Source: Alcaligenaceae bacterium
GTDB lineage: Bacteria > Pseudomonadota > Gammaproteobacteria > Burkholderiales > Burkholderiaceae_B
Length of the DNA stretch: 64,000 nucleotides
NCBI GenBank assembly: GCA_013416405.1
Contig: JACCET010000004.1
Coordinates: forward strand, 62,001 to 126,000
Direction of reading: 5' to 3'
Under the pieces are notes generated by a model. That model had not been told where the DNA came from. It worked only from the letters and a program-made list of their open reading frames with translations, and did no database searches. Both the position numbers and the translations under genes were made by a program. This document shows positions 55,143 through 63,404 of this stretch, piece after piece. Every line of letters starts with the position of its first letter. Position 1 is the stretch's first letter.

Positions 55143-56459
55143 CTACTTGACGTGTTCCGGAAGGAACAATGCCAGATCCGGGAATATGCCGATCAACACC
55201 AGCACGATGGCCATGAGGAACACATACGGCAGGGTTCCCCGAATAATCCGCGTCAGCGCTACGTCTTCCACCACCCCCTGAACCACGAACAGGTTCAGTC
55301 CCACCGGTGGCGTAATCAGCGCCATTTCCATATTGATCACCATGATGATGCCAAACCAGATCGGATCCCATCCCAGGGCCAAAATGATGGGAACCAGGAT
55401 GGGCGCCGTGATCACTATGATGGATAGCGTCTCCATGAAGCAGCCCAGGAAGATGAGCAGCAGGTTGATCGTGATGAAGGCGGCCCATGCGGGAACGTCG
55501 AGCTCGGCAACCATGCGCGAAATGGTGGGCGCAACGCTGCTGGTCGTCATGGCATAGCCAAAAATCATGGCGCCCGCGATGATCATCAGCACCATCACAC
55601 TACCCTTGGCAGTTTCGCGCAAAATCACGACTACCTTCGCCCAGGTAAGTTCACGGTAGATGAATACCGACAGCACCAAGCTCGCCAACACCCCCAGTGC
55701 CGCAGCCTCGGTGGGCGTTGCGATACCCTGATAGATAGTGCCCAGTATCACCCATATCAGTATCGCCACGGGAATGACATGCTTGAGCGCAGCCAGCCGC
55801 TGCGCCATGGTGACCTGTTCAGCAACCGCCGACGGGCGCCGCCTGGCTTCGCGCAGGGCCGTTCCCATTTGATAAGCCACAAACACTACGGCCATCATGA
55901 TGCCCGGAATGATGCCGGCGATGAACAGCGCACCGATGGATTCCTGGGCAATAATGCCGTACACAATGAGTGGAATGCTGGGGGGTATCAAGATGCCCAA
56001 TGTGCCGCCTGCCGCCACCGCGCCGCAGGCCACTTCGTCTTTATAGCCGTAGCGCCGCATTTCCAATACGGAAAAGCGGCCGATCGCGCCGGCCGTCGCG
56101 ACACTGGATCCAGACACGGCAGCCATGATAGTGCAAGCCAGCGTCGTGGCAATGGTCAAACCGCCAGGCACGCCATGCAGCAGCGTGGACAGCGCGCCAT
56201 ACAGGCGCGCGCCCATGCCTGAGGCTGAAATGATGGCCCCCATAAGAATGAACAGCGGCACGGCCGTAAGGGTGAAATTGGCTACGGAGGACCAAAGCGT
56301 GGGAGCGACCAGGCCCAGGGCATCGAACCCTCCTCCCAGGATGGCGATGGAAGCCAGCCCTACTCCCATCAAGGAAAACGCTACCGGCACCCCTATCAAC
56401 AATGTCGCCAATAAAGAAACAAACATCGCCAGGCCTATCCAGACCTCAGTCATGCGCAC
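55143..56459 (-). CDS. TRAP transporter large permease (DctM)
   Basis: This 438-residue DctM-type protein has about twelve hydrophobic helices. It includes the family segments FTLTAVPLFILMGAIISASG, GVPGGLTIATTLACTIMAAVSGSSVATA and GTLGILIPPSIPLIVYG. It forms the main channel of a tripartite ATP-independent periplasmic transporter driven by a sodium gradient. Its start overlaps the DctQ stop by 14 bp. Substrates of such systems are mostly carboxylic acids. Confidence 0.93.
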   Translation of the reverse strand: MRMTEVWIGLAMFVSLLATLLIGVPVAFSLMGVGLASIAILGGGFDALGLVAPTLWSSVANFTLTAVPLFILMGAIISASGMGARLYGALSTLLHGVPGGLTIATTLACTIMAAVSGSSVATAGAIGRFSVLEMRRYGYKDEVACGAVAAGGTLGILIPPSIPLIVYGIIAQESIGALFIAGIIPGIMMAVVFVAYQMGTALREARRRPSAVAEQVTMAQRLAALKHVIPVAILIWVILGTIYQGIATPTEAAALGVLASLVLSVFIYRELTWAKVVVILRETAKGSVMVLMIIAGAMIFGYAMTTSSVAPTISRMVAELDVPAWAAFITINLLLIFLGCFMETLSIIVITAPILVPIILALGWDPIWFGIIMVINMEMALITPPVGLNLFVVQGVVEDVALTRIIRGTLPYVFLMAIVLVLIGIFPDLALFLPEHVK

Positions 56460-56970
56460 CCTCTTTATTCTTCAAGCTCAACTGCTGCTGGCGCATTAGA
56501 AACAACAATACCAACAGCAGCCAGACCATGCCGATGAAAAAGAAAAAATACGGTATCCATAGCTTGACGGACAGCAAGGTATCGGACACTTCCCCACTTT
56601 CCCAGGCTTCCATGAAAAAATCGAAGCTAAGTCGGGCCAGCACGGCAAAAAGCACCAGCAGGAGGATATCGACCACCAGAAGCAAGCAGCGGCATGCGCG
56701 AGGCGAAACCCTCTGGACCAGCAAATCGACGCTCACGTGCGAGCCTTCCTTCAGGGCAAAGGCCGCACCCACAAAGGTGATATAGCCCATCATGTACATC
56801 GTGACTTCAGTGGTCCACGAATTGGTCATCAAGAACACACTTCTCGCGATCACGTCGTAAGCCACAAAAAGCCCTATCAGGAAGGTAGCCAGGCCCACTG
56901 AAAGGCCTGTGATGTCTACCAGCTTATTGAACAGACTCTTGCGCTGCTGAATCTGGCCGGAGGGCATCAT
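56446..56970 (-). CDS. TRAP transporter small permease (DctQ)
   Basis: This 174-residue protein has four membrane helices and the DctQ features VGLATFLIGLFVAYDVIARSVF and ALKEGSHVSVDLL. It is the small membrane subunit that pairs with DctM. It overlaps both its neighbours: the DctP stop by 4 bp and the DctM start by 14 bp. Confidence 0.9.
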   Translation of the reverse strand: MMPSGQIQQRKSLFNKLVDITGLSVGLATFLIGLFVAYDVIARSVFLMTNSWTTEVTMYMMGYITFVGAAFALKEGSHVSVDLLVQRVSPRACRCLLLVVDILLLVLFAVLARLSFDFFMEAWESGEVSDTLLSVKLWIPYFFFFIGMVWLLLVLLFLMRQQQLSLKNKEGAHD

Positions 56971-57983
56971 TTATACAATGCCAGCATTTCGTCGAGCAGG
57001 GCTGCGCTGTCGGGGTTGTCTTGCTTGAATTTGGGGAAGGCATGTTTCTGGAATAGGTCGTGCCACTGATTCCATTGATCCAGCGACATCTGGGAAACCG
57101 CTACGCCATTTTCCGCAAACATCTTGGCAACCCGGCTATCTTCCTGACGGGCGCCTTCCAGCGCTTCTTGCTCCAGGCTCTGGCCAACCTCGGAAAGAAT
57201 TTTCTGTTGTTCGGGCGTCAGCTTGTTCCAGGTTTTCATGCTGACAGCAATGGGATCTATTGTGTAATAGATGCTGTATTTCTCAGGCGATACGTAGAAT
57301 TTGCTGACTTCGTACAGTCTGTAGGCACCGAACGAGCTGGATGAGGTCCATACGCCGTCGAGCAGGCCCAATTGCATCGCACTGTAATTTTCCGAGGAAG
57401 GCATGGATACCGTGCTGGCCTGTGCCTGCTGCAATGCATAGGCCATATACTTGCCCGCAGCCCTGACCTTCAGGCCCGCAACGTCGGCGGCAGAGGCTAT
57501 CGGGGCCTTCGTAGAGGCTACGCCTCCCGAGATCTGTATCCAGGTCAGTGTCTTGAAACCATAGTCCTGCGCCTTGGCTTCGATTTTCTTCCAGGGCTCG
57601 GAGGTACGAAACGCAAAGACATCATCGTGTGACTTCCATATGCCCGGCATCAGCACCAGATTCAGATCCGGAATGGCACCGGCCGCGTATATATATGGGT
57701 AAATGGCCAAATCCACGGTGCCATTCTTGAGCGCAGTATGCGTATTGCTGGCCTTGACCAAAGACTCGGCCGGGAAGAATTGAATCTTGATATCGCCATT
57801 GGAACGCTTTTCAACCTCGGCAGCGAACTTGATGGCGGTTGCTATAACGTAATCTGACTCGGCTTGGGGCCACTGATGGGCCAACTTCAGCGTAATTGCC
57901 TGGGCTGTACCTGGCAGGGTCGCCATGAGCGTCGCCAGACCGGCAATGCTGTAGACAGCGAGGGTAGTTTTACCTAAGGCCAT
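56967..57983 (-). CDS. TRAP transporter substrate-binding protein (DctP)
   Basis: This 338-residue receptor has a signal peptide (about 1-29, ending TAQA) and the DctP fold: LKLAHQWPQAESDYVIATAIKFAAEVEKRSNGDIKIQFFPA, then KAPIASAADVAGLKVRAAGKY with the conserved arginine that binds the substrate carboxylate. An AAAAGGAGACGAGC ribosome site precedes the ATG. It is the first gene of the TRAP-PanE operon. Confidence 0.93.
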   Translation of the reverse strand: MALGKTTLAVYSIAGLATLMATLPGTAQAITLKLAHQWPQAESDYVIATAIKFAAEVEKRSNGDIKIQFFPAESLVKASNTHTALKNGTVDLAIYPYIYAAGAIPDLNLVLMPGIWKSHDDVFAFRTSEPWKKIEAKAQDYGFKTLTWIQISGGVASTKAPIASAADVAGLKVRAAGKYMAYALQQAQASTVSMPSSENYSAMQLGLLDGVWTSSSSFGAYRLYEVSKFYVSPEKYSIYYTIDPIAVSMKTWNKLTPEQQKILSEVGQSLEQEALEGARQEDSRVAKMFAENGVAVSQMSLDQWNQWHDLFQKHAFPKFKQDNPDSAALLDEMLALYK

Positions 57984-58003
57984 GCTCGTCTCCTTTTAAT
58001 GCC

Positions 58004-58021
58004 TATTCTGTATATGGAATA
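58004..58021 (-). promoter_or_regulatory. Putative operator upstream of the TRAP operon
   Basis: TATTC and GAATA flank a TATA core as TATTC-N2-TATA-N2-GAATA, a near-perfect palindrome (14 of 18 positions). It ends about 20 bp before the DctP start. Such sites are typical of IclR or GntR regulators, but no regulator gene is adjacent. Confidence 0.45.
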
Positions 58022-58182
58022 ATTAGGCCAGTTAATTCTACACACAGAAAACAAACTCGCGCAAGCAAAAGCGGATGCCGCAATGCAGCACTCTGTATCC
58101 CCATTTCCGGTATCTCAATGAAATTTCTGCTGGTTTTTCTGCTAACGTCGTGCTGATTTCGCAATTAGTTGGAGGTAAAAAT

Positions 58183-59394
58183 ATGACAAAGCACGCCCAG
58201 GCTGGGGACAGCAGTAAACATGAACACGATCAGACCAGCCCAGGCGGGCAATGGCTGCTAGATAATTTTCAAACCCACGATTTTTTCTTTGCTTCGCCTA
58301 CGCAGCAATACAGGGGCTGGAGTGCAGATGGCGTGCTGTCCGCTTATCAAGCCGTAGACTCGGTCATGGTTCAGTCCCTGTTCGATCAGGCGGCGCAACG
58401 CGGCATGGAAGACCCGCTGATGTTCGGGCTGGTTCCGTTCGACGCCTCGACCAATGCCAGCCTGGCCATACCGCTGCAATGGGAAGCGGCAGATATCCCA
58501 CATGACCTGGGTGCAACTGCAGCAAATAGCGGCGCACGGCCTGCGATCACCAAGCGCGAGCCGGTACCGGCACCCGAGCAATACGGCGATATGGTTCGCA
58601 AGGCGCTCGCGCTGTTTGCTCAGGGCGAACTGAAGAAAGTCGTGCTTTCCCGCGCCATGGATATCGAGCTGGACAGCCCGCTGGACTACACCCGCCTGTT
58701 GCCTGATTTGCTCAAGCGCAACGCCCACGGCTATACCTTCGCCGTACCCATCTGGGCTAATGGTGCAAATGCGGCCCCCAGTGGTGTAATGGTAGGTGCC
58801 AGTCCTGAACTACTGGTTCGCCGCAATGGTGATCGCATCTATGTCAATCCGCTGGCTGGCTCCATAGGCCGCAACAGCGATCCTGAGAAGGATCAAAGCC
58901 TTAAAGAAGGTCTGGCATGCTCGGAAAAAGACTTGCGTGAACACGGCTATGTCGTGGCCGATATCGTCCGCATCTTGCGCGAATATTGCGACGACCTCGA
59001 TGTACCCAGCGGCCCTTCGGTCATTGGCACGGATACTCTGTGGCATTTATCCACGTATATCACCGGCCGCCTGCGCGACCCCGAAGTCACCGCACTGGAA
59101 CTGTCATGCGCCCTGCACCCCACCCCTGCCATTTGCGGTCACCCGACCTCCGTGGCATTTGGCCATATACAGCAATTGGAAAACTTTGACCGCGGCTATT
59201 TCGCCGGCCTGGTGGGCTGGCAACGCGCCAATGGAGATGGAGAATGGGCCCTGGCCCTGCGCTGCGCCCTGCATACCGATGGCAATCGGCTGCGTCTTTA
59301 TGCCGGTGCCGGCACGGTGGCGGGCTCGGACCCCGACAGCGAAATCAGGGAAACGGCCACCAAGATGGAGACTTTTATGCGGGCCATCAGCTGA
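58183..59394 (+). CDS. Isochorismate synthase (EntC/DhbC-like)
   Basis: From the ATG at 58183, with GGAGG upstream, the protein is 403 residues. The chorismate-binding fold has ALFAQGELKKVVLSRAMDIE, GASPELLVRRNGDRIYVNPLAGSIGR, TYITGRLRDPEVTALELSCALHPTPAICGHPT and YFAGLVGW. It converts chorismate to isochorismate, the first step to 2,3-dihydroxybenzoate or salicylate siderophores, or to menaquinone. No entA, entB, entE or pchB is adjacent, nor is a Fur box visible upstream, so the product fate is uncertain. Confidence 0.88.
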   Translation: MTKHAQAGDSSKHEHDQTSPGGQWLLDNFQTHDFFFASPTQQYRGWSADGVLSAYQAVDSVMVQSLFDQAAQRGMEDPLMFGLVPFDASTNASLAIPLQWEAADIPHDLGATAANSGARPAITKREPVPAPEQYGDMVRKALALFAQGELKKVVLSRAMDIELDSPLDYTRLLPDLLKRNAHGYTFAVPIWANGANAAPSGVMVGASPELLVRRNGDRIYVNPLAGSIGRNSDPEKDQSLKEGLACSEKDLREHGYVVADIVRILREYCDDLDVPSGPSVIGTDTLWHLSTYITGRLRDPEVTALELSCALHPTPAICGHPTSVAFGHIQQLENFDRGYFAGLVGWQRANGDGEWALALRCALHTDGNRLRLYAGAGTVAGSDPDSEIRETATKMETFMRAIS

Positions 59395-59448
59395 TGCCCT
59401 GCCCGCATGGCTGCAAGCCGCAGAGGCCTGCAGCCATGCCTTTCCAGA

Positions 59449-60423
59449 TTAATTTACACTCAGGTTCAGGCGTTTGATCAGCGGTTCCCAGCGCTGCAGC
59501 TCTTCGTCCATGTACTGGGCGAATTCTGCAGGCGTATTACCCACGGGCTCCATGAACTGACTACGCAAACGCGCCTGCACTTCGGGGTTGTGAATAGCCT
59601 GTATCAGTGCGTCGCTCAGCTGGCCCTTGATGTCGTCGGGAATACCCGCCGGCGCAACAAAACCTATCCAGCCCGACCCTTCTATACCTGGAATGCCCTG
59701 CTCACCGACAGTGGGTGTATCGGGCAAAAAGCTGACGCGGTCGCTGTACACCACGGCCAGGGCACGCAACCTGCCATCGTTCACCAGCGGCATGACGGCA
59801 ATCGGCGGCAACGCGGCAAAGTGGGTATCGCCCGCGATCAGCGAAGTTACTGCTGCCGGTGAAGACGGGTAAGGCACATGGACGGCCTTGCCACCCGCAC
59901 GCTCAAGCAGGAGCTCTACCGACAGATGTGAAATGGTGCCCGCCCCCGTGGAAGGAAAGTTATAAGGGGCCTTGGGATCTTTTACAGCCTCGAGCAGATC
60001 ATCGAGAGACTTGATGGGTGAGGAAGCCGGCACAACCAGGATGTTGGGTTGATGCACACCCAGGGTCAGTGGCGAAATATCTTTCTTGGGGTCGTAGGGC
60101 AGCTCTTTGTACAGCACGGTATTATTGACCATAGGGCCCGTGATGGAGACGCCAAAAGTGTAGCCATCGGGCGCTGCCTTGGCGATCACCGACGTACCCA
60201 GATTGCCACTGGCCCCCGGCCGGTTTTGCACCACTATGGTTTGGCCCAGCGTCTTGCCGGCCTGTTCTGCAATAATCCGCGCGGCCACATCGGGACTGGA
60301 GCCCGGGCCGAAAGGTACGACGAGTGTCAATGGCTTCGCAGGCCATTTTTCGGCGGCTGCCGCTGGCATCGAAATGCCGAGTGCCAAAATGGCCGCCAGA
60401 CCAGCGTTTATCAGACTGCGCAT
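59449..60423 (-). CDS. Bug-family (TctC-like) periplasmic substrate-binding protein
   Basis: This 324-residue protein has a signal (about 1-24) and the Bug features EKWPAKPLTLVVPFGPGSSPDVAARIIAE, VVQNRPGASGNLGTSVIAKAAPDGYT and QGIPGIEGSGWIGFVAPAG. Bug receptors expanded greatly in Bordetella and relatives and bind small organic acids. No TctA/TctB permease genes are adjacent. It is monocistronic. Confidence 0.92.
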   Translation of the reverse strand: MRSLINAGLAAILALGISMPAAAAEKWPAKPLTLVVPFGPGSSPDVAARIIAEQAGKTLGQTIVVQNRPGASGNLGTSVIAKAAPDGYTFGVSITGPMVNNTVLYKELPYDPKKDISPLTLGVHQPNILVVPASSPIKSLDDLLEAVKDPKAPYNFPSTGAGTISHLSVELLLERAGGKAVHVPYPSSPAAVTSLIAGDTHFAALPPIAVMPLVNDGRLRALAVVYSDRVSFLPDTPTVGEQGIPGIEGSGWIGFVAPAGIPDDIKGQLSDALIQAIHNPEVQARLRSQFMEPVGNTPAEFAQYMDEELQRWEPLIKRLNLSVN

Positions 60424-60474
60424 GTGAAGGTGACTCCTGTGTAGTGTGGGTATTGTGATAGGAGTTTACAGCAG

Positions 60475-60858
60475 CTATCTGCCCTTTATCAGGTGTATAA
60501 GTCGTCGATCACGCTTGGTCGGTCGACCCCCGGCAATATCAAGGGCTGGTTCGGGTGCAAGCCGCCTGGCCTCGGAGGCTTGCTCGCGTGCGGCAATGCT
60601 TTCCGGGGTCTCTTCATAGAGCTCGCGTGCAACCGTGGCAGGACCACGGACATTGCTCACGGCCAGCACCCGAACGTGTATGGGAGGATCGTCCTTGCGT
60701 ACAGTCACAAGATCGCCAGGCCCGACTTCACGCGCCGGCTTGGCTGGCTGCTCGTTTACCGCCACACGCCCCTTGCCGATCTCTTGCACTGCAAGGCTGC
60801 GTGTCTTGTAGAAACGCGCTGCCCATAGCCATTTGTCGAGCCGGATTTTGGTCATCAT
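60475..60858 (-). CDS. hslR: Heat-shock protein Hsp15-like S4 RNA-binding protein
   Basis: This 127-residue protein starts at an ATG ATG pair (60858 or 60855). It has an S4 domain (about 3-65), KIRLDKWLWAARFYKTRSLAVQEIGKGRVAVN, and a basic C-terminus. HslR binds free 50S subunits carrying a stalled nascent chain and helps recycle them. The ribosome site is weak. It is 19 bp downstream of pagL on the same strand. Confidence 0.87.
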   Translation of the reverse strand: MMTKIRLDKWLWAARFYKTRSLAVQEIGKGRVAVNEQPAKPAREVGPGDLVTVRKDDPPIHVRVLAVSNVRGPATVARELYEETPESIAAREQASEARRLAPEPALDIAGGRPTKRDRRLIHLIKGR

Positions 60859-60877
60859 GCAAGCATCACCAGGCAAT

Positions 60878-61417
60878 TTAATATCGGTGGGTATACGTCA
60901 ACTGGAGAATATTGAGCCCCGGATTGGGCTCCTTGATACCCGCGTTGGAAAAATGCGAAAACCGCAAACTCAGCCGACTGGTGTCCGAGAGGTGAGTGCC
61001 TACGCCAATATGATCACCGAACTGGAAAGCTGTGCTCAGCTGCTTATCGGCAAAGCTGGTGCGCGAAAAAACTGTTGCCCCGATACCCGCCTCGACATAG
61101 TAGCGATCGCGAAAAGTCCATCGGAACATGGGCGTCGCACTAAATTGCCAGACACTGGATGGCGAGGCCGACCCGTTGGCCCACCAGTACGCGGCGCCCA
61201 GCTCGGCCACCAGATCCAGGCGTCCGTAGCCCTCTGAAAATCGGTACGTCCACAACGAAGGTGATTCCCAAGCCAGCTCCGCCCGGTTGTAGTTGCTACT
61301 GTAGCCAGCCCTCACGCTGACACTACCGAAGCCCGGTTCAGCTGCGCTGGCGTTGCCCATCAAAAATGTGGTAACCAATACTGCTGTCACGGCACTCGCT
61401 TTGATAGTTCGAGTCAT
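60878..61417 (-). CDS. pagL: Lipid A 3-O-deacylase PagL
   Basis: This 179-residue outer-membrane beta-barrel has a signal peptide (about 1-26) and the PagL catalytic motif FSHFSNAGIKEPNPG, with H155 and S157 as the catalytic pair. It removes the 3-linked acyl chain from lipid A. Length matches PagL of Pseudomonas and Bordetella. GAAGGAAAT precedes the ATG. It shares the lipid A modification theme with the operon at 2.6-5.5 kb. Confidence 0.92.
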   Translation of the reverse strand: MTRTIKASAVTAVLVTTFLMGNASAAEPGFGSVSVRAGYSSNYNRAELAWESPSLWTYRFSEGYGRLDLVAELGAAYWWANGSASPSSVWQFSATPMFRWTFRDRYYVEAGIGATVFSRTSFADKQLSTAFQFGDHIGVGTHLSDTSRLSLRFSHFSNAGIKEPNPGLNILQLTYTHRY

Positions 61418-61585
61418 CCGATTTCCTTCAAAATACTAGCCAACTGCACTGCAGACACGAAATCATAAACCAAATATCAAATTGACTGCTGCCCATAAAC
61501 GCTGACTGGGATATGATCTGAACTGCATATCATCGTGAATCGGGTTGATGTTCCCGAGTGCGCCCAACTGCCAGAGGAATAAAAC

Positions 61586-63145
61586 GTGTCTTTTCGCACT
61601 ACCCGCATGCCTGGCATCTGTCTGATGCTCTGCCTGGCAATGTTCCTTGCCGGGTGTTCACACACAGAACCGAAGCACCAGACCAATACCGTGGCGCTTT
61701 CCGCCGAAGCCACCCGCGACACACGGCTGGGCCAGGCCATCACACCGCTTACTGAAAGGCACAAAAGCCTTACCGGCATACACCTGCTGAGCGGACCAAA
61801 CGATGCCTTTGCCGCCCGCATGCTGCTGACCACAGCCGCCGAACGCAGCCTGGATATTCAGAGCTATATATGGCGTAACGACACCAGTGGCATTCTGCTG
61901 CTCAAAGCCCTGCAGGATGCTGCCGACCGCGGCGTGCGCGTACGACTGCTACTTGACGACAACGGCAACGCCGGCCTGGATACGGCGCTGGCAACACTGG
62001 ACATGCACCCCAATATCGAAGTCCGGCTGTTCAATCCCTTTTACTGGCGAAAACTGAAACTACTGGGTTACCTGACCGACTTCAAGCATGCCAATCGGCG
62101 CATGCACAATAAATCATTCACGGCTGACAATCAGGCCACCATTATTGGCGGACGCAACATCGGAGACGAATATTTCGGCGCCAGTCCCGATGCCTCGTTT
62201 TCTGACCTGGACGTGCTGGCACTGGGACCAGTCGTGCAGGAGCTCTCGCATGACTTCGATCGATACTGGGCCAGCCAGTCCTCATTTCCCGCAGCGCAGG
62301 TACTGCCGCCGGCGACCTCCCAGGATCTTGCCGCACTGACACTAGCAGCCAGCAATACGAAAAAATCGAAAGCGGCGACGTCGTATATGAAAGTGCTGGG
62401 AGAATTGCCCACCATTCAACAGTTGATCAAGGGCGAGCTTCCCCTGGAATGGGCGCGTGCCCAAATGGTCAGCGACGATCCAGCCAAAGGCCGGGGCGAC
62501 GTGCCGCCTCAGGATCTGCTGATTCGTCAGCTCGTCGACATCATCGGCGAACCCACCAGCAGCCTGAATCTTGTATCTTCGTACTTCGTCCCCACCGAAA
62601 CCGGGACCCAGGCCTTGACAGCCCTGGCACGCAATGGCGTCAAGGTGCAAGTATTCACCAACTCGCTGGCAGCCACCGATGTGGCCGCAGTGCATGCCGG
62701 TTATGCCAAATGGCGCAAAGACTTATTGACCGCAGGTATCAAGCTGTTTGAGATGAAGCGCTCTGAATCCAGCGCACCTCGCCCGGACTCGCGACCCGGG
62801 CGCTTCGGAAGCTCAGGTTCCAGCCTGCACGCCAAAACCTTCTCAGTGGACGGCACGCACTTCTTTGTAGGCTCATACAATTTCGACCCCCGATCGGCGA
62901 CGCTGAATACGGAGCTGGGCTTTATCGTTGACAGTCCCGTCCTGGCCAGGAAAATAGATGCTGCGTTCAAGACCAACATACCCAAGAGTTCATATGAAGT
63001 ACGCCTATCACCGGATGGAAGCCTGTACTGGCTGGAGTACGTCGACAACAAGCTGCAGCGCCACAACACAGAACCCGACACCACCGCGTGGCAACGCGCC
63101 AGCGTGTGGTTTGTGTCGCACCTTCCCATAGATTGGCTACTATAG
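61586..63145 (+). CDS. Phospholipase D-family lipoprotein
   Basis: This 519-residue protein starts at a GTG with AGAGGAAT upstream. The lipobox FLAGC puts the acylated cysteine at residue 24. Two HKD motifs are complete: H174, K176 and D181 in RMHNKSFTADNQ, and H415, K417 and D422 in SLHAKTFSVDG. The paired HKD motifs form one active site for phosphodiester transfer or hydrolysis, as in cardiolipin synthases. Lipoprotein anchoring puts it in the envelope, so it may hydrolyse or remodel phospholipids. Confidence 0.87.
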   Translation: MSFRTTRMPGICLMLCLAMFLAGCSHTEPKHQTNTVALSAEATRDTRLGQAITPLTERHKSLTGIHLLSGPNDAFAARMLLTTAAERSLDIQSYIWRNDTSGILLLKALQDAADRGVRVRLLLDDNGNAGLDTALATLDMHPNIEVRLFNPFYWRKLKLLGYLTDFKHANRRMHNKSFTADNQATIIGGRNIGDEYFGASPDASFSDLDVLALGPVVQELSHDFDRYWASQSSFPAAQVLPPATSQDLAALTLAASNTKKSKAATSYMKVLGELPTIQQLIKGELPLEWARAQMVSDDPAKGRGDVPPQDLLIRQLVDIIGEPTSSLNLVSSYFVPTETGTQALTALARNGVKVQVFTNSLAATDVAAVHAGYAKWRKDLLTAGIKLFEMKRSESSAPRPDSRPGRFGSSGSSLHAKTFSVDGTHFFVGSYNFDPRSATLNTELGFIVDSPVLARKIDAAFKTNIPKSSYEVRLSPDGSLYWLEYVDNKLQRHNTEPDTTAWQRASVWFVSHLPIDWLL

Positions 63146-63163
63146 CTGCAGAAATGTTATACT
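63133..63163 (+). promoter_or_regulatory. Promoter of tRNA-Cys
   Basis: TTGGCT (63133-63138) and TATACT (63158-63163) are 19 bp apart, and the -10 has a TGn extension. The -35 overlaps the end of the PLD gene. Confidence 0.45.
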
Positions 63164-63210
63164 CTTTTGCTTTACAGATTTTGGCGCTATTATTTAGCCC
63201 AAAGTTTTAC

Positions 63211-63284
63211 GGCGCAATGGCAGAGTGGTTATGCAGCGGATTGCAAATCCGTGCACCCCAGTTCGATTCTGGGCTGCGCCTCCA
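63211..63284 (+). tRNA. tRNA-Cys(GCA)
   Basis: This 74-base cloverleaf has acceptor GGCGCAA/CTGCGCC, anticodon loop TTGCAAA with GCA, T loop TTCGATT and encoded CCA. The acceptor arm has one terminal mismatch (A-C). Confidence 0.96.
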
Positions 63285-63340
63285 GTATTTATGCGGGTTT
63301 CAAGAGATATTTTTTCCGATGCTTCGCAGAACCACAAATC

Positions 63341-63365
63341 AGCCCGCCACCATGCGGGCTTTTTT
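63341..63365 (+). terminator. Terminator downstream of tRNA-Cys
   Basis: AGCCCGC (63341-63347) pairs with GCGGGCT (63354-63360), followed by five further T. It lies about 57 bp past the tRNA. Confidence 0.85.
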
Positions 63366-63404
63366 GCGTCTGCCCGCTATACGTCCCTGGCGGCTTTTCT
63401 GCCC

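Noticed and set aside
58022-58182. Fur box before the isochorismate synthase
   Set aside because: No 7-1-7 or hexamer-repeat Fur pattern could be found in this stretch.
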